Shown piece by piece: positions 63,999-64,000 of a stretch of DNA of 64,000 nt (positions are counted from its first letter, which is position 1; each line of letters begins with the position of its first letter). The notes beneath the pieces were generated by a model that saw only the letters and a program-made list of their open reading frames with translations, was not told the DNA's origin and ran no database searches. Source of the DNA: Zymobacter palmae. Lineage in GTDB: Bacteria; Pseudomonadota; Gammaproteobacteria; Pseudomonadales; Halomonadaceae. The stretch covers positions 1,054,001 to 1,118,000 of the forward strand of contig NZ_AP018933.1 of NCBI RefSeq assembly GCF_003610015.1, written 5' to 3'. The translations under genes and the position numbers were made by a program.

Positions 63999-64000
63999 TA

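Overview
The window is a 64-kb piece of a gammaproteobacterial chromosome. The gene set mixes enterobacterial-like proteins (SpeF/SpeC-type ornithine decarboxylase, FlhDC, OsmC, YeaE, YbiI, RecBCD) with pseudomonad-like ones (an MvaT-type silencer, not H-NS) and adds an RNase J homologue. This fits Oceanospirillales/Halomonadaceae (Zymobacter- or Halomonas-like) best, but that placement is inference from protein resemblance only.

Layout. 1-1.9 kb: the 3' part of an ornithine decarboxylase gene. 2-13.9 kb: a complete type I-F CRISPR-Cas locus, with a minus-strand operon cas1, cas2-3, cas8f/csy1, cas5f/csy2, cas7f/csy3, cas6f/csy4. Two divergent arrays flank it (28 repeats on the left, 21 plus one degenerate repeat on the right), each with its leader facing the cas genes. 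13.9-17.4 kb: two identical tRNA-Val(GAC) genes, then a nucleobase salvage and DNA repair cluster (apt, gpt, ung, upp). 17.5-24.9 kb: ggt, an RNase J-like nuclease, purU, dinB with a likely LexA box, and mvaT. 25.4-33.7 kb: flhDC, a histidine phosphatase, osmC, an aldo/keto reductase, two paralogous MHS-type MFS transporters and an SDR. 33.7-43.8 kb: recC-ubiX-recB-recD, with a flavin prenyltransferase gene inside the recombinase cluster. 43.9-46 kb: small unknown genes and a DUF378 membrane protein. 46.5-49.4 kb: lutABC lactate oxidation. 49.5-51.2 kb: a secreted unknown protein and dusA.

51.2-56.4 kb is an AT-rich accessory island and the most unusual part. A small cassette encodes a pesticin/T4-lysozyme-fold muramidase, an LprI-like lysozyme inhibitor (probable immunity protein), a type VI secretion Hcp protein and a LuxR-family regulator whose three main acyl-homoserine-lactone contact residues are changed. 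The cassette sits between two direct repeats of about 271 bp and about 94% identity. These repeats are duplicates of the promoter and 5' end of ybiI. One copy belongs to the intact ybiI gene; the other leaves a 12-codon ybiI stub and points its promoter at the toxin operon. The island also holds a 9 x 7-bp tandem repeat inside a micro-ORF, an orphan terminator, and one of two MITE-like 115-bp elements (the other lies near 32.2 kb).

56.4-64 kb returns to ordinary chromosome: a TDT-family transporter with a divergent LysR regulator, an ATP-grasp enzyme, a sugar O-acetyltransferase, a GH25 lysozyme without a signal peptide, and the 3' part of putA running off the right edge.

All calls were made by reading the sequence. 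No database search or computed alignment was run, so identities, family names and start sites are judgements from recognisable motifs.
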